Assembly: GCA_021771035.1 (NCBI GenBank)
Contig: JAETPU010000005.1
Span: 1-64,000, forward strand
Direction of reading: 5' to 3'
From: Marvinbryantia formatexigens
GTDB taxonomy: Bacteria > Bacillota > Clostridia > Oscillospirales > Ruminococcaceae
Length of the DNA stretch: 64,000 nt
A program made the position numbers and the translations under genes. Position 1 is the first letter of the stretch, and every line of letters begins with the position of its first letter. A model generated the notes under the pieces. That model was not told where the DNA came from. It worked only from the letters and a program-made list of their open reading frames with translations, and did no database searches. Positions 35,419 to 46,578 of this stretch are shown piece by piece.

Positions 35419-36978
35419 ATGGAAACAATTATAATAAGTTGTGTCATCACTGCAGTGGTCGCTTTGGCCCTGGGCGGTGTGATTGCGTTTAGACTGGGTG
35501 TTTCCTACCGCCGCAAGGTGGCGGAAGCAGAGCTTGGTTCAGCGGAGGATGAGGCAAAGCGGATTGTGTCGGATGCTATCCGTACCGCTGAGAGCCGCAA
35601 GAAGGAATCCCTGGTAGAGGCTAAGGATGAAATCCACCGGATGCGCACCGAAACAGAGAAGGAGCTCAAGGAGCGCCGGGTTGAGGTTCAGCGCCAGGAG
35701 CGCCGGATCCAGCAGAAGGAGGAGACTCTGGACCGCAAGCTGGACAATGTGGAGAAAAAGGACGAGCAGATGCAGGCGAAGCTCCATGAGGCCCAGGCCC
35801 GCTTGGAGGAGGCTCAGTCCATCAAAAAGAGCCAGTTCGAGATGCTGGAGAAAATTTCCGGCTTCACGGCGGATCAGGCCAAGGAGACCCTTCTTCACAA
35901 CCTGGAAGAGGAGCTCATCCACGAGAAGGCCATGAAGGTCAGCCAGTATGAGCAGCAGATCCGCGAGGAGGCCGACGGCCGCGCAAGGGAACTGATTTCC
36001 CTGGCTATTCAGCGCTGTGCCGCGGATCACGTCAGTGAGGCCACCGTCTCTGTGGTGCCGCTGCCCAACGATGAGATGAAGGGCCGGATCATCGGCCGTG
36101 AAGGCCGCAATATCCGTACCCTGGAGACCTTGACCGGTGTGGATCTGATTATCGACGATACCCCGGAGGCCATTACGCTCTCCAGCTTTGACCCGGTTCG
36201 CCGGGAAATTGCCAGGATTGCCCTGGAACGCCTGATTCAGGACGGCCGAATCCATCCTGCCCGCATTGAGGAGATGGTGGAAAAGGCCCGCAAGGAAGTG
36301 GACGCCAAGATTAAGCAGGACGGCGAGCGCGCCGTGATGCAGCTTGGAATTCACGGAATCCATCCGGAGCTGGTTAAGCTGCTGGGACGGATGCGGTATC
36401 GCACCAGCTATGGGCAGAACGTGCTGGATCATTCCCTGGAGGTCGCCCAGCTGGCTGGGGCAATGGCGGCGGAAATCGGCGCCGATGTGGCGCTGGCAAA
36501 GCGCGCGGGGCTGATTCATGATATCGGAAAGTCCATGACCCATGAAATTGAAGGATCCCATGTGGATATCGGCGTGGATATCGCCAAGAAGTACAAGGAG
36601 AGCCCGGATGTCATCCATGCCATCGAGGCTCACCACGGTGATGTAGAGCCCAGAACAGTGATTGCCTGCCTGGTTCAGGCGGCGGACGCCATTTCTGCGG
36701 CGCGCCCGGGCGCAAGACGGGAAAACATCGAGAACTACATTAAGCGCCTGGAAAAACTTGAGGAGATTGCCAACTCCTATAACGGCGTGGAGAAGTGCTA
36801 TGCTATCCAGGCCGGACGGGAAATCCGCATTATGGTTAAGCCCGAGGTGGTCAACGACGAGCAGACCGTGCTCATCGCCCGCGAAATCGTCAAGCAGATT
36901 GAAGCGGAGATGGATTATCCGGGACAGATTAAGGTGCACGTGGTCCGGGAAAGCCGGGCAATTGAATACGCAAAATAG
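35419..36978 (+). CDS. rny: Ribonuclease Y
   Basis: Membrane-anchored endoribonuclease that initiates mRNA decay in many Firmicutes. The 519-residue protein has an N-terminal transmembrane anchor (residues 3-26), a long charged coiled coil (about 35-190), a KH domain with [15 protein letters not shown] near residue 218, and an HD domain. The HD residues appear in [10 protein letters not shown] and [13 protein letters not shown], followed by EAHHGD. It ends with the conserved [20 protein letters not shown] lies upstream, though about 14 nt from the ATG. A clear terminator follows at 36999. Confidence 0.97.
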   Translation: METIIISCVITAVVALALGGVIAFRLGVSYRRKVAEAELGSAEDEAKRIVSDAIRTAESRKKESLVEAKDEIHRMRTETEKELKERRVEVQRQERRIQQKEETLDRKLDNVEKKDEQMQAKLHEAQARLEEAQSIKKSQFEMLEKISGFTADQAKETLLHNLEEELIHEKAMKVSQYEQQIREEADGRARELISLAIQRCAADHVSEATVSVVPLPNDEMKGRIIGREGRNIRTLETLTGVDLIIDDTPEAITLSSFDPVRREIARIALERLIQDGRIHPARIEEMVEKARKEVDAKIKQDGERAVMQLGIHGIHPELVKLLGRMRYRTSYGQNVLDHSLEVAQLAGAMAAEIGADVALAKRAGLIHDIGKSMTHEIEGSHVDIGVDIAKKYKESPDVIHAIEAHHGDVEPRTVIACLVQAADAISAARPGARRENIENYIKRLEKLEEIANSYNGVEKCYAIQAGREIRIMVKPEVVNDEQTVLIAREIVKQIEAEMDYPGQIKVHVVRESRAIEYAK

Positions 36979-36998
36979 GGCGCAGGCCCAGGCCATAG

Positions 36999-37033
36999 AA
37001 ATCCCCGGAGGAGTTGACCCTCCGGGGATTTTT
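36999..37033 (+). terminator. Rho-independent terminator after rny
   Basis: Perfect 13-bp stem AAATCCCCGGAGG / CCTCCGGGGATTT, 7-nt loop, then TTG. Confidence 0.85.
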
Positions 37034-37138
37034 GTGGGGTTTTACGGGGGTCCGGGCCTGCCGGCCCCCATAGGCTCTGCCGTCCAAATATGCAGGCGCA
37101 TTTGGGCGGATTGCATTGACAGGGCGGATGAAAAGAAG

Positions 37139-37255
37139 GTACAATATTCAGTAATGCAATCATCCAATCTGATAGGGGGTATTTGCCGGTCACACGACAG
37201 CCGCCAAGCGCAAATCAACCCGGCTGGTTCAGGCTTTAACCTGCAAAATTCATGC
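37139..37255 (+). repeat. Decayed hairpin-repeat copy before polC
   Basis: Partial family match: GTACAATATTCAGTAATGCAATCATCC at the head (37138 on), GGGTATTTGCCGGTCA in place of the core, and CCCGGCTGGTTCAGGCTTTA at the tail (37218-37237). The intervening stems are degraded. The surrounding 37034-37456 holds no supported gene. Confidence 0.6.
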
Positions 37256-37456
37256 GGGACGTGGCTATTGGGCTTTTGCTTACCGGCCTGAAAAGAAGGC
37301 CGGTGTTTGGCGGCGCCATCCAGCAGTATACCCCTGCTGGTTTTATTCGAACCGTGTACTGTCTGTCATCCGAGCCGCACCGGTGAGGATACAGGTTTTC
37401 ATGACAGGAATTGCGCCGCGTGTTTCTTTGCCGGCGCCGGAGAGAGGATTACAACA

Positions 37457-40400
37457 TTGAATGCCAAATTATTTTCTCAGGTTTTTGGGGGCTTTGTCCC
37501 TCCCGACATCCCGGATGCCGTCCTGGATTCCCAGGTGCTGGGGCTCACGGTGGATTCCTCCCGGGGAGAGGCCTCGGTGACGCTCTTGTTCGGGGAGGTG
37601 CTGGAGTGCCGGCAGATCCGGCAGCTGCAGGATACGCTGGGCAAGACGCTGCGGGTATCCCATTTTTCTGTGGTGCCCAAATATCCCTCACAGCTCTTCT
37701 GCGAGGCCTGTTTCCCTCAGCTGGTGGAGCTGCTCAAGGAGGATGCGGTGCCGGTGAACGGCTTCTTTGAGGGGGCGCAGGTGGCCTTTGAGGATGGCAC
37801 CCTGAAGATCCAGCTGAGCCACGGGGGCTATCCCATGCTGCAGCAGGCCGGATGCGAGGAGCATATCCGGATGCTGGTGCGCCGCCAGTTTGATTTGGAC
37901 ATCCAGGTGGAATTTTCCGGCACGCTGGAGCTTACGGACTACACCGAGGACTTTCAGCGCTCCCAGGAGAAGGCCCGCCGGGAATTGGTCCAGCAGGCGC
38001 AGCAGGCCCAGAAAAGGGAGCAGAAGCCCAAGACCCACCGGCTGGCCTTTGACGCCGGGGATCTGCCCTTTGAGCCGGACAGCGTGATTGTGATTGCCGG
38101 GCGGCCCATCAAAGAAAAGCCCATGCCGCTTTTAGAGGTCAACGCAGAGAGCGGGCGGGTCACCGTGTGGGGGGATATCTTCTCCATGGAGAAGCGGGAA
38201 ACCCGGGACGGGGTGCGCTGCATCTATTCCATCGACTTTACCGACTATACCAGCTCCAATACCCTCAAGATTATTGTGGAGAAGGAAAAATCCCAAATTT
38301 ATGATTCGCTCAAGGTGGGCTCCACCATCCTGGTGCGGGGCGACGCCAACTACGATAAATATGACCATGAGGTCTCCATCCGGCCCTATGATATTTCCAC
38401 CGTCAAAAAGGTGGAAAAGCAGGATACCGCCGAAGTCAAACGGGTGGAACTGCATCTGCATACCAATATGTCCGCCATGGATGGCATGACGCCCGCCGAC
38501 AAGCTGGTAAAACGCGCCGCCAAATGGGGGCATAAAGCCATCGCCATCACGGATCACGGCGTGGTGCAGGCCTTCCCGGACGCTATGAATGCCGCGGCGG
38601 ACGTGGCCAAGTCCGGCGGGGAAATCAAAATCATCTATGGTGTGGAGGATTATTTTGTCAACAACACCGCTTCCATCGTAAACGGGGACAGCAGGATGCC
38701 CCTGGACGGGGACTATATCGTCTTTGATATCGAGACCACCGGGCTCTCCGCCGCCGCGGACAGGATTACGGAAATCGGCGCCGTTCGGCTCAAAAACGGG
38801 GAGATCACCCAGGAATTCGATATTTTTGTGGATCCCGAGCGGCCTATCCCGGAGAAGATCGTCCAGCTCACCGGCATCACCGACGAGATGGTCGCCGGCG
38901 CGCCCAAGGAAAAAGAGGCCCTGGAGCAGTTTTTCGCCTTTGCCGGGGATCTGCCTCTGGTGGCCCACAACGCCGCCTTTGATACGGGCTTCATCCGCCA
39001 GGCATCGCGCCGCTGCGGGCTTTCCTTTGAAAATTCCTGGCTGGATACTCTGGCTATCGCCCGCAGCCTGTTCCCGAACCTGCGCAACCATAAGCTGGAT
39101 ACTGTGGCAAAGCACTTGAAGCTGCCGGAGTTTAACCATCACCGCGCCTGTGACGATGCCAGAACCACCGGGCTGATGTTTGCCGCTATGGCAAAGCTGC
39201 TGATGGAGGAGAACGGGCTTAGCACCCTGGATGAAATCAACGCTGGAATCCAGGCCAGCGATCCCAAGAAGATGCCCGCCTATCACCAGATTTTGCTGGT
39301 GAAAAACTTGACCGGGCTCAAAAACCTGTACCGTCTGGTGTCCATGGGGCACCTGGACTATTACTACAAGCGTCCCCGTGTGCCCAAGAGCGAGCTGGTG
39401 AAGTACCGCGAGGGGCTTTTGGTGGGCAGCGCCTGCGAGGCGGGAGAACTCTTCCGGGCGATTGTGGAGGGCAAGAACTGGCCGGAGCTCAAGGAAATTG
39501 CCTCCTTTTATGATTATCTGGAAATCCAGCCCATTGCCAACAATGCCTTCATGATCCGTAACGGCACCGCCGCGGACGAGGAGGCCCTGCGGGAATTTAA
39601 CCGCACTATCGTGAGGTTGGGAGAGGAACTGGGGCTGCCGGTGGTGGCGACCTGTGACGTACACTTTATGGATTCGAAGGACGCCGTTTTCCGGGAGATC
39701 CTCATGGCGGGCCAGGGCTTCTCCGACGCGGGTCAGCAGGCGCCGCTATACCTGCGCACCACGGAGGAGATGCTGGCGGAGTTTGCCTATCTGGGCGAGG
39801 AAAAGGCCTATGAGGTCGTGGTGGTCAACCCCAACCGCATTGCGGATCAAATCGAGGTGGTAAAGCCCATCCCCGACGGCACCTATACCCCGAAAATCGA
39901 GGGTGCCGAGGAGCAGCTTCAGGAGATCACCTGGAACCGGGCCCGCGAGATGTATGGGGATCCGGTGCCGGAGATTGTGGCCAAGCGGCTGTCCAAGGAG
40001 CTGGACTCCATCATCAAGCACGGGTTCTCGGTGCTGTATATGATAGCCCAGAAGCTGGTGGCGGACAGCGAGGCCCACGGCTACCTGGTGGGCTCCCGTG
40101 GTTCGGTGGGCTCGTCCTTTGTGGCTATTATGGCGGGGATCTCCGAGGTCAACCCCCTGCAGCCCCACTATGTCTGTCCCAAGTGCAAGCACTCCGAGTT
40201 TATCACGGACGGTTCCGTGGGTTCGGGCTTTGATCTGCCGCCCAAGGACTGTCCTGAGTGCGGCACGCCCTATACCCGGGACGGGCATGACATTCCCTTT
40301 GAGACGTTTTTGGGCTTTAACGGCGATAAGGCGCCGGATATCGACCTTAACTTCTCCGGCGACTACCAGACCAGCGCCCACCGCTACACGGAGGAGCTCT

Positions 40401-41770
40401 TTGGTAAAACCCATGTGTTCAAGGCCGGAACCATCTCCTCTGTGGCGGAAAAGACAGCCTTTGGCTTTGTAAAGAAATATCTGGAGGAGCGGGGGAAAAC
40501 GGTCCACCGGGCGGAGGAGGCGCGCCTGGCCCAGGGCTGCACCGGTGTAAAGCGCACCACCGGCCAGCACCCCGGCGGCATGGTGGTTGTGCCCGCGGAC
40601 TATGAGGTATATGATTTCACCCCGGTGCAGCATCCGGCGGATGACGCCAAGTCCGAGGTGATTACCACCCACTTCGACTTCCACTCCCTGCACGACACCA
40701 TCCTCAAGCTGGATATACTGGGGCACGATGTGCCCACCCTGTATAAGCACCTGGAGGATATGACCGGCATCAGCGTGATGAGCGTCTCCATGAGCGATCC
40801 CGCGGTGATGAGCCTATTCACATCCCCCGAGGCGCTGGGGGTCACCAGCGAAGATATCGAGTGCAAAACCGGAACGCTCTCCCTGCCGGAGATGGGCACG
40901 CCCTTTGTACGCCAGATGCTCCTGGACTGCCAGCCCAAGGGATTTGCGGATTTGCTGCAGATTTCCGGGCTTTCCCACGGAACGGACGTGTGGCTGGGCA
41001 ACGCCCAGGATCTGATTAAGAGTAAGACCTGCACCATCTCCGAGGTTATCGGTACCCGTGACAGTATTATGATTTACCTGATCCATAAGGGCTTGGATCC
41101 CACGATGGCCTTTAAAATCATGGAGATCACCCGAAAGGGGAAGGCTCCCAAACTCTTGACCGACGAGCATAAAAAGGCCATGCGGGACTGCGGCGTGCCC
41201 GAATGGTATATCGAGTCCTGCCTGAAAATCAAGTATATGTTCCCCAAGGCCCACGCGGCGGCCTATGTTATCGCGGCGCTGCGGCTGGGCTGGTATAAGG
41301 TGCATGAGCCGCTGGCCTATTACGCGGCCTTCTTCACCGTGCGCGGCGGCGACTTTGACGCCCAGTCCGCCGTGGCGGGACGCAGCGCCGTCAAACGAAA
41401 GATGGATGAACTCAAATCCCGCGGGAACGACCGTACCGCCAAGGAAGAGGAGCAGTATACCACCCTGCAGGTGGTCAATGAGATGCTGGCCAGGGGCCTG
41501 AGCTTCCTGCCGGTGGATCTGTATATCTCCGACGCCGTGCGCTATGTGGTGGAGGATGGGAAAATCCGCCTGCCATTCAATGCCCTCAAGGGCCTGGGCG
41601 AGGCGGCCGCCAACAGCCTGAGCCAGGCAGGAAAGCAGGGCGAATACATCTCGGTGGACGATTTGTCCGCCAGAGCGGGCGTGTCCAAGGCGGTTATTGA
41701 AATTCTAAGGGAGGCGGGGGCCCTCAAGGGCCTGCCGGAATCCAGCCAGATGACGCTCTTTTCCCTATGA
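37457..41770 (+). CDS. polC: DNA polymerase III alpha subunit, PolC type
   Basis: Replicative polymerase of low-GC-type Gram-positives. From the TTG at 37457 the product is 1437 residues, a standard PolC size. Domains in order: N-terminal domains and OB fold (to about 325); PHP domain beginning [16 protein letters not shown] (about 330), interrupted by the DEDDh proofreading exonuclease starting [12 protein letters not shown] (about 421) with HNAAFDTGF; the polymerase core with a zinc-binding pair CPKCKH and CPECGTPY (about 900-940) and catalytic [13 protein letters not shown] (about 958); then [16 protein letters not shown] and C-terminal helix-hairpin-helix regions. TTG follows GAGAGGA at good spacing; an ATG four bases later is out of frame. 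Confidence 0.97.
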   Translation: MNAKLFSQVFGGFVPPDIPDAVLDSQVLGLTVDSSRGEASVTLLFGEVLECRQIRQLQDTLGKTLRVSHFSVVPKYPSQLFCEACFPQLVELLKEDAVPVNGFFEGAQVAFEDGTLKIQLSHGGYPMLQQAGCEEHIRMLVRRQFDLDIQVEFSGTLELTDYTEDFQRSQEKARRELVQQAQQAQKREQKPKTHRLAFDAGDLPFEPDSVIVIAGRPIKEKPMPLLEVNAESGRVTVWGDIFSMEKRETRDGVRCIYSIDFTDYTSSNTLKIIVEKEKSQIYDSLKVGSTILVRGDANYDKYDHEVSIRPYDISTVKKVEKQDTAEVKRVELHLHTNMSAMDGMTPADKLVKRAAKWGHKAIAITDHGVVQAFPDAMNAAADVAKSGGEIKIIYGVEDYFVNNTASIVNGDSRMPLDGDYIVFDIETTGLSAAADRITEIGAVRLKNGEITQEFDIFVDPERPIPEKIVQLTGITDEMVAGAPKEKEALEQFFAFAGDLPLVAHNAAFDTGFIRQASRRCGLSFENSWLDTLAIARSLFPNLRNHKLDTVAKHLKLPEFNHHRACDDARTTGLMFAAMAKLLMEENGLSTLDEINAGIQASDPKKMPAYHQILLVKNLTGLKNLYRLVSMGHLDYYYKRPRVPKSELVKYREGLLVGSACEAGELFRAIVEGKNWPELKEIASFYDYLEIQPIANNAFMIRNGTAADEEALREFNRTIVRLGEELGLPVVATCDVHFMDSKDAVFREILMAGQGFSDAGQQAPLYLRTTEEMLAEFAYLGEEKAYEVVVVNPNRIADQIEVVKPIPDGTYTPKIEGAEEQLQEITWNRAREMYGDPVPEIVAKRLSKELDSIIKHGFSVLYMIAQKLVADSEAHGYLVGSRGSVGSSFVAIMAGISEVNPLQPHYVCPKCKHSEFITDGSVGSGFDLPPKDCPECGTPYTRDGHDIPFETFLGFNGDKAPDIDLNFSGDYQTSAHRYTEELFGKTHVFKAGTISSVAEKTAFGFVKKYLEERGKTVHRAEEARLAQGCTGVKRTTGQHPGGMVVVPADYEVYDFTPVQHPADDAKSEVITTHFDFHSLHDTILKLDILGHDVPTLYKHLEDMTGISVMSVSMSDPAVMSLFTSPEALGVTSEDIECKTGTLSLPEMGTPFVRQMLLDCQPKGFADLLQISGLSHGTDVWLGNAQDLIKSKTCTISEVIGTRDSIMIYLIHKGLDPTMAFKIMEITRKGKAPKLLTDEHKKAMRDCGVPEWYIESCLKIKYMFPKAHAAAYVIAALRLGWYKVHEPLAYYAAFFTVRGGDFDAQSAVAGRSAVKRKMDELKSRGNDRTAKEEEQYTTLQVVNEMLARGLSFLPVDLYISDAVRYVVEDGKIRLPFNALKGLGEAAANSLSQAGKQGEYISVDDLSARAGVSKAVIEILREAGALKGLPESSQMTLFSL

Positions 41771-41879
41771 CTGCGGCGCTTCGGGCCTTTTTGTGTATGG
41801 GACTGAACCTACACAGCGGCATCGGCCCTGGTTTGGGTTGGCGCAAGTTTGGTCTTTGAAACCCAGGGGAGCCTGCGAT
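41771..41879. other. Downstream region of polC
   Basis: A small GGC-GCTTCGG-GCC hairpin followed by T5 (about 41779-41797) may terminate polC, though the stem is only a few pairs. Confidence 0.35.
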
Positions 41880-43000
41880 TCTTCGTTTTCTACTAGCCTT
41901 CACTAATTGAGTGTGTTCAACCACCTAGGGGGAGATACCCAAGAGGGGTTCTCCCCTCTTTGGCGGCTCTTTTCCCCTTTTCTGGCCGTGCAGACCACCA
42001 TTTGGAATTAGTTGCGGAAGTTTTGGCTTGTCCAAAACTTCAAAGGGACATCGGGATGCGTTAACCCCTTTCTTATCTGAGTCATACAGCATCCCTAATG
42101 AGAATTGAAACAAGTTTCAATTCTCCGTAGTCGGTACAAAACTGGGGCTAGGCGGAGAATAAAACTGAACGCGTCCCGGCGTCATTCGGTATACAGAAAG
42201 CTGCGAAGTTTTGAACTTGTTTCAAAACTCACGGAGGTACTGTAGGATTACCGTTTCGATTGAGCCCAGAGTACCTCCCGGCATTGAGCGGGCAGGGTGC
42301 AGAAAAATTAAAAAGTGTAGTTTTTCTGAATTGGTATGAAAAAGGTGCAAGCCGCCCATGTGAATTGTCGTCCAATTTCCTTTCCAAGCCCTGCCGGGGG
42401 CCGCACGTTTCCCTCGACCGAGCAAGCTCGCTCAGGCAGAAAAGTACCCAAAGGTCACAAAGTAGGGGGCTAGCCCCCTACTTTGATGAACCCCCGGGTT
42501 ACGGCAGAACTTTTGTTGACGAAAACAAAAGCCAAACTCGCATCAGTGGCATAAAAAAGTTGAGAGAGCTTGCGATTCTCGACTTTTTTCCAGCCTTCAC
42601 TGATTGAGTGTAAAGAACTACCCCGAGGGAGAGATACCAAAGAGGGGGAACGCCTCTTTGGCGAATCTTTGCCTACTTTCTGTTCGGCAGAAAGTAGGTG
42701 CCCCGCGGCATGAGCGGGCAGAGTGAAAGAAAATTAGAAGTGTAGTTTTTCTAATTTTGCATCAAAGGAATTAAGGGTATTTTCCATCCATGAGAATTGT
42801 CATCCAATTCCATCCCAAAGCCCCTGAGAGTTTTGAAACAAGTTCAAAACTCCATAGCTATTTTATTCTCCCCTTTGAAACCCCACTCACTTTTAAAAAC
42901 GACAAAGGATACTACAGGTTTTGTAAAAGCTGGGGAAGTTTTTGTTTACCAAAACTTCAAAGGGATGCCGGGGGGCTAAGACGAGAACGAAGCCGGACGC
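41880..43000. repeat. Large block of dispersed mosaic repeat, copy B
   Basis: About 1.1 kb without a credible gene, made of modules shared with positions 1-470 and repeated within the block. AGCCTTCACT(A/G)ATTGAGTGT followed by an AGAGGGG...CCTCTTTGGCG stem occurs at 41894-41965 and again at 42591-42660. The CCTACTTTCTG / CAGAAAGTAGG hairpin lies at 42672-42698. AAGTTTTGAA / TTGTTTCAAAACT-type pairs occur near 42206 and 42830. The many 60-115-codon frames here are repeat read-through. Confidence 0.75.
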
Positions 43001-43164
43001 ATCCCGGCGCACCTACGAGGAATCCCCTGATTACGCCGGCAATTTGACAGACAAAAGTGCAACAGTGGGTTGCAGTTCAAAAGGGAGACAGAGATGGTAT
43101 AGCTTGGCTACAATGTCCTCCCGGGAGGATATCGGATTTTGTTAAATTTTTATTTATATTCCGA

Positions 43165-43193
43165 TTGCATTCACATCCGGTTTATTGTATAAT
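43165..43193 (+). promoter_or_regulatory. Promoter of oadG-oadB
   Basis: TTGCAT (43165-43170), 17-nt spacer, TATAAT (43188-43193). Confidence 0.8.
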
Positions 43194-43263
43194 CAAAAAA
43201 GGATTGTTTAAGTGGAAATGGGTCGTTCCGTTTCAGAATTTGAAGTAAAGGAGACGGTTATCA

Positions 43264-43641
43264 ATGGATTTTGGTTTGGCGCTGAATGTAATCGTAACCG
43301 GAATCATCGTTGTATTTCTTGCATTGATTTTGCTCATCTTGGTTATGACGGCGATGGGAGCGGTGATTACCCGGCTCACAGGCTCAAAGAAGCCGGAAAA
43401 ACAAATAGAAAAATCGTCCCCAGCACCACAGGCTGCTGCTCCGGCCCCGGTTGACGCCAGCGTGCAGGTGGAGTCTGGAATTGAGGAAGAGGTTGTGGCT
43501 GTCATTATGGCTGCGGTCAGCGCGATGCAGGCTGAGTCAGGAGAGCCCGGAACCTTTGCCGTGAAGAGTATCCGCCGATCCAGAGAGGCCCGTCCTGCCT
43601 GGAGTGTTGCCGGTCTTCAGCAGAATACGAGACCCTTCTAA
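43264..43641 (+). CDS. oadG: Sodium-pump decarboxylase gamma subunit (OadG family)
   Basis: Small membrane subunit of Na+-translocating biotin decarboxylases, linking the carboxyltransferase to the membrane pump. 125 residues: one N-terminal transmembrane helix (LNVIVTGIIVVFLALILLILVMTAM, residues 7-31), a Pro/Ala-rich linker (about 50-63, APQAAAPAPVDA), and a C-terminal segment with EEEVVAVIMAAVSAM and SIRRSREARPAWSVAGLQQNTRPF, typical of the longer OadG/MmdD type. AAAGGAG precedes the ATG. It forms an operon with oadB 27 nt downstream. Confidence 0.88.
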   Translation: MDFGLALNVIVTGIIVVFLALILLILVMTAMGAVITRLTGSKKPEKQIEKSSPAPQAAAPAPVDASVQVESGIEEEVVAVIMAAVSAMQAESGEPGTFAVKSIRRSREARPAWSVAGLQQNTRPF

Positions 43642-43668
43642 CCTTAAAATTTGACGGAAAGGACGGAT

Positions 43669-44805
43669 ATGATGTTTCAGGAAGTAATTTCTACAATTAC
43701 AGACATGGCGGTGAACTCCGGGTTTGCCAACCTGGATTGGCGTTCGCTTATCATGATTTTGATTTCCTTTGTCCTGATTTACCTGGCCGTGAAAAAGGAG
43801 TATGAGCCGCTGCTGCTGCTCCCCATCGCCTTTGGTATGCTGCTTGCCAACCTGCCGGTGGCAAACCTTAACTCTATGGCGGACGGCAGCCTTCTGTATT
43901 ACCTGTACAAGGGCGTTAAGCTGGGAATTTACCCCCCGCTTATTTTCCTGGGTATCGGTACTATGACGGATTTCGGCCCCCTGATTGCCAACCCCAAGAG
44001 CTTCCTTTTGGGAGCGGCGGCACAGATTGGTATTTTTATCACCTTTTTTGGCGCTTTGGCTCTGGGCTTTACCGGCCCGGAGGCGGCCTCCATCGGAATT
44101 ATCGGCGGCGCGGACGGCCCCACGGCTATCTATGTCACCAGCCAGCTGGCAGACCATCTGTTGGGCTCTATCGCGGTTGCCGCTTACTCCTATATGGCGC
44201 TGGTGCCCATTATCCAGCCGCCTATTATGAAAGCCCTGACCACCAAAAAAGAGCGTTCCGTTGTGATGCAGCAGCTGCGCCCTGTTTCTAAGACAGAACG
44301 GATTATCTTCCCGATTATGGTAACCCTGGTTGTCTGTATGCTGGTGCCGGATGCGGCTCCGCTGGTGGGAATGCTCATGCTGGGTAACCTGATGCGGGAA
44401 TCCGGCGTGGTGGATCGCCTGGTCAAGACTGCTCAGAACGAGCTGATGAATATTATCACGATTTTCCTGGGCGTGACGGTTGGTGCCACAGCGACTGCGG
44501 AAACCTTCCTGACCCCCAAAACCCTGATGATTATTGCTTTGGGCCTGATTGCCTTCTGTATCGGAACTGCCTGTGGCGTGCTGTTCGGCAAGCTGATGTA
44601 TGTGGCAACCAAGGGCAAGGTAAACCCGCTGATCGGTTCTGCCGGCGTGTCCGCAGTTCCCATGGCGGCCCGTGTGTCCCAGAAGGTGGGACAGGCGGAG
44701 AACCCCGGCAACTTCCTCTTGATGCACGCGATGGGCCCCAACGTGGCAGGCGTTATCGGCTCCGCTGTTGCGGCCGGTGTTCTGCTGAGTATCTTTGGCA
44801 AATAA
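43669..44805 (+). CDS. oadB: Sodium-ion-translocating decarboxylase beta subunit
   Basis: Membrane pump subunit that uses the decarboxylation of carboxybiotin to export Na+. 378 residues, about ten hydrophobic segments. It has the hallmark [17 protein letters not shown] near residue 144, [20 protein letters not shown] earlier, and [20 protein letters not shown] near the C-terminus. Two adjacent ATGs (43669 and 43672) follow GGAAAGGA; either may be used. The carboxyltransferase and biotin-carrier subunits are not in the window, so the substrate (oxaloacetate, methylmalonyl-CoA or glutaconyl-CoA) cannot be stated. A terminator follows. Confidence 0.93.
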   Translation: MMFQEVISTITDMAVNSGFANLDWRSLIMILISFVLIYLAVKKEYEPLLLLPIAFGMLLANLPVANLNSMADGSLLYYLYKGVKLGIYPPLIFLGIGTMTDFGPLIANPKSFLLGAAAQIGIFITFFGALALGFTGPEAASIGIIGGADGPTAIYVTSQLADHLLGSIAVAAYSYMALVPIIQPPIMKALTTKKERSVVMQQLRPVSKTERIIFPIMVTLVVCMLVPDAAPLVGMLMLGNLMRESGVVDRLVKTAQNELMNIITIFLGVTVGATATAETFLTPKTLMIIALGLIAFCIGTACGVLFGKLMYVATKGKVNPLIGSAGVSAVPMAARVSQKVGQAENPGNFLLMHAMGPNVAGVIGSAVAAGVLLSIFGK

Positions 44806-44822
44806 ACAGAAAATACTGTTTG

Positions 44823-44858
44823 AAACGGGCTGTGGGATTTTTCTCACGGCCCGTTTTC
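44823..44858 (+). terminator. Rho-independent terminator after oadB
   Basis: AAACGGGC(T)GTG...CACGGCCCGTTT stem followed by TCT. Confidence 0.8.
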
Positions 44859-45255
44859 TATGGAGCTCCCCGCTGTGCCCATGCAGGCCCCTTACCAGTT
44901 TTCGCAGTGAAAGGACGCGCACCGATCCACCCGATGCTGGAAAACTGGCGGCCCGGAACTATCCGGCTGGTTTCGGGCTGTGGGCTCGGCTGGGAGAGGC
45001 GTCCTCGTTCCGGCGTTGGGCGCTTCATGCAGCCGGCAGCTTACAAAGGGGTGTCCGATGGCTGGGGTGGTTGGCCGGGCCCGGTAAAAACCCCGTCTGC
45101 GCGGGAAAGAGAAAACAGCAATCTATACGGGCTTTGACAACCAGGCGGCTCTGCGGGGGGAAACCGGCATATTCCCCAGGTGACGGACATTTCAAAGCCG
45201 GATGTTCACGGCTAAATGCACAAAATCCCCTGGAAAATCTCTCTGTTTCGGCTGT
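44859..45255. other. Gene-free stretch between oadB and the PLP enzyme gene
   Basis: About 400 nt of GC-rich sequence. Searched for a SAM riboswitch because of the downstream gene; the consensus is not present. No supported gene. Confidence 0.4.
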
Positions 45256-45283
45256 TTGATTCCATCCCAAGAAGTTGTATAAT
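45256..45283 (+). promoter_or_regulatory. Promoter of the Cys/Met PLP enzyme gene
   Basis: TTGATT (45256-45261), 16-nt spacer, TATAAT (45278-45283). Confidence 0.75.
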
Positions 45284-45354
45284 GGTTTGCAGATGGATTT
45301 GTTTTCGCCTGTTAATAATGGTAACAGGTGCGGACAAGGAAAGGAAGGAAAGAG

Positions 45355-46533
45355 ATGGATTTGGATTATACCAAGGATAATGGATGGATTGCAGAGCATT
45401 TGGGGGACGATTACGGCCGTTTTCTCAATTCTGTAGTGCCGCCTATTTTTATGAACTCACTTCATGTCTTTGACGATATTGAATCCTACTGCCACCGGGA
45501 TCAGCTCCCTCCGGATAAGTATTTCTATGGCAGGGGCAAAAACCCCACGGTGGAGGTAATCGAGCAGAAAATTGCGGCCATGGAGCACGGCAAGGCCGGT
45601 GTGGCGTTTTCCTCCGGTATGGCGGCGTCCGCTGCCTCAATTCTGGCGATTTGCCGTCCCGGCGATCATATTATCGCGGCCCGCAACTGCTACATCGAGG
45701 GCTTTATTCAGCATTTCTTCTGTGATCGCTACAACATGAGCTGTACGTTCGTGGGCGGCACGGATCCCCAGGAATTTGAGGATGCCATCCAGCCCAATAC
45801 CAAGCTTATCTGTATGGAAACCCCGCTCTCTCTGGTATTCTCCCTGCAGGATATCCGGGGCGTGGTTGCTGTAGCCAAAAAACACGGCATCAAGACCTAT
45901 ATCGACAACTCCTACTGTACCCCGATTTTCCAGACCCCCTTGGATATGGGCGTGGATCTGGTGATGCATACCGCCTCAAAGTATATCGGCGGGCACAGTG
46001 ATATCATCGGCGGCCTATTGGTCACCAGCGATGAGGAGCTCCTCAAGGAGATCCGCATGATCCGCGGTTCCTTTGGTTCCATTATCGGCCCCATGGAGGG
46101 CTGGCTGATGCTGCGCGGCGTGCGTACCCTGGAGCCCCGGCTGGAGCGCCATCAGGAGACGGCTCTGGCGGTGGCCCATTATCTGGAAAAGAACGATCGC
46201 GTCAGCGTGGTGCACTATGCGGGATTGGAGAGCCATCCCCAGTATGAGCTGATGAAATCCCAGCAAACGGGCAACTGCGGCCTGATGAGCTTTGAAATTG
46301 ACACCCAGAACGACGAGGATGTGTACAACTTTGTGCGCAATCTGAATGTGTTCCAGATCGGCGTATCCTGGGGCGGCTTTGAAAGCCTGGTGTGCACGCC
46401 CTTTATGAACGGAACTCTGGAAAACGCGCAGAAGCAGGGCGCCAAGAGCCGGATGCTGGTGCGCATTCACTGCGGCCTGGAGGGTGCGGACAACCTCATC
46501 GAGGATTTGGATAACGCCTTTCGGCATATGTAA
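45355..46533 (+). CDS. Cys/Met-metabolism PLP-dependent enzyme (trans-sulfuration family)
   Basis: Fold-type I PLP enzyme related to cystathionine gamma-synthase, gamma-lyase and methionine gamma-lyase; 392 residues. Features: YGRGKNPTVEVIEQKIAAMEHGKAG near residue 55, AFSSGMAA (cofactor phosphate), IDNSYCTPIFQTPLDMGVDLV, and the Schiff-base lysine in HTASKYIGGHSDIIGG. SWGGFESLVCTP and RIHCGLEGADNLIEDLDNAF lie near the C-terminus. The usual Tyr-x-Arg motif is present as YGRG. The exact reaction is not decided by sequence. AAGGAAGG precedes the ATG at 45355. Own promoter and terminator indicate a single-gene unit. Confidence 0.9.
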   Translation: MDLDYTKDNGWIAEHLGDDYGRFLNSVVPPIFMNSLHVFDDIESYCHRDQLPPDKYFYGRGKNPTVEVIEQKIAAMEHGKAGVAFSSGMAASAASILAICRPGDHIIAARNCYIEGFIQHFFCDRYNMSCTFVGGTDPQEFEDAIQPNTKLICMETPLSLVFSLQDIRGVVAVAKKHGIKTYIDNSYCTPIFQTPLDMGVDLVMHTASKYIGGHSDIIGGLLVTSDEELLKEIRMIRGSFGSIIGPMEGWLMLRGVRTLEPRLERHQETALAVAHYLEKNDRVSVVHYAGLESHPQYELMKSQQTGNCGLMSFEIDTQNDEDVYNFVRNLNVFQIGVSWGGFESLVCTPFMNGTLENAQKQGAKSRMLVRIHCGLEGADNLIEDLDNAFRHM

Positions 46534-46549
46534 CTTTAGCTGTCGGATG

Positions 46550-46578
46550 GGGCCAGTGAAAACTGGCCCTGTTTTGTT
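46550..46578 (+). terminator. Rho-independent terminator after the PLP enzyme gene
   Basis: GGGCCAGT-GAAA-ACTGGCCC perfect 8-bp stem with a GNRA loop, then TGTTTTGTT. Confidence 0.9.

Noticed and set aside
35539-36996. 485-codon minus-strand frame opposite rny
   Set aside because: Shadow of the RNase Y gene; no ribosome site and no recognisable domain.
38132-39664. 510-codon minus-strand frame opposite polC
   Set aside because: Shadow of PolC; low-complexity His/Gly-rich translation without motifs.
42260-43145. Several 60-115-codon frames inside repeat block B
   Set aside because: They translate hairpin modules also present at 1-470 and have no ribosome sites or conserved features.
43537-44922. 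461-codon minus-strand frame opposite oadB
   Set aside because: Shadow of the decarboxylase beta subunit; His/Gln-rich translation typical of an antisense artefact.
44859-45354. SAM riboswitch ahead of the Cys/Met PLP enzyme gene
   Set aside because: The conserved SAM-I core words are absent.
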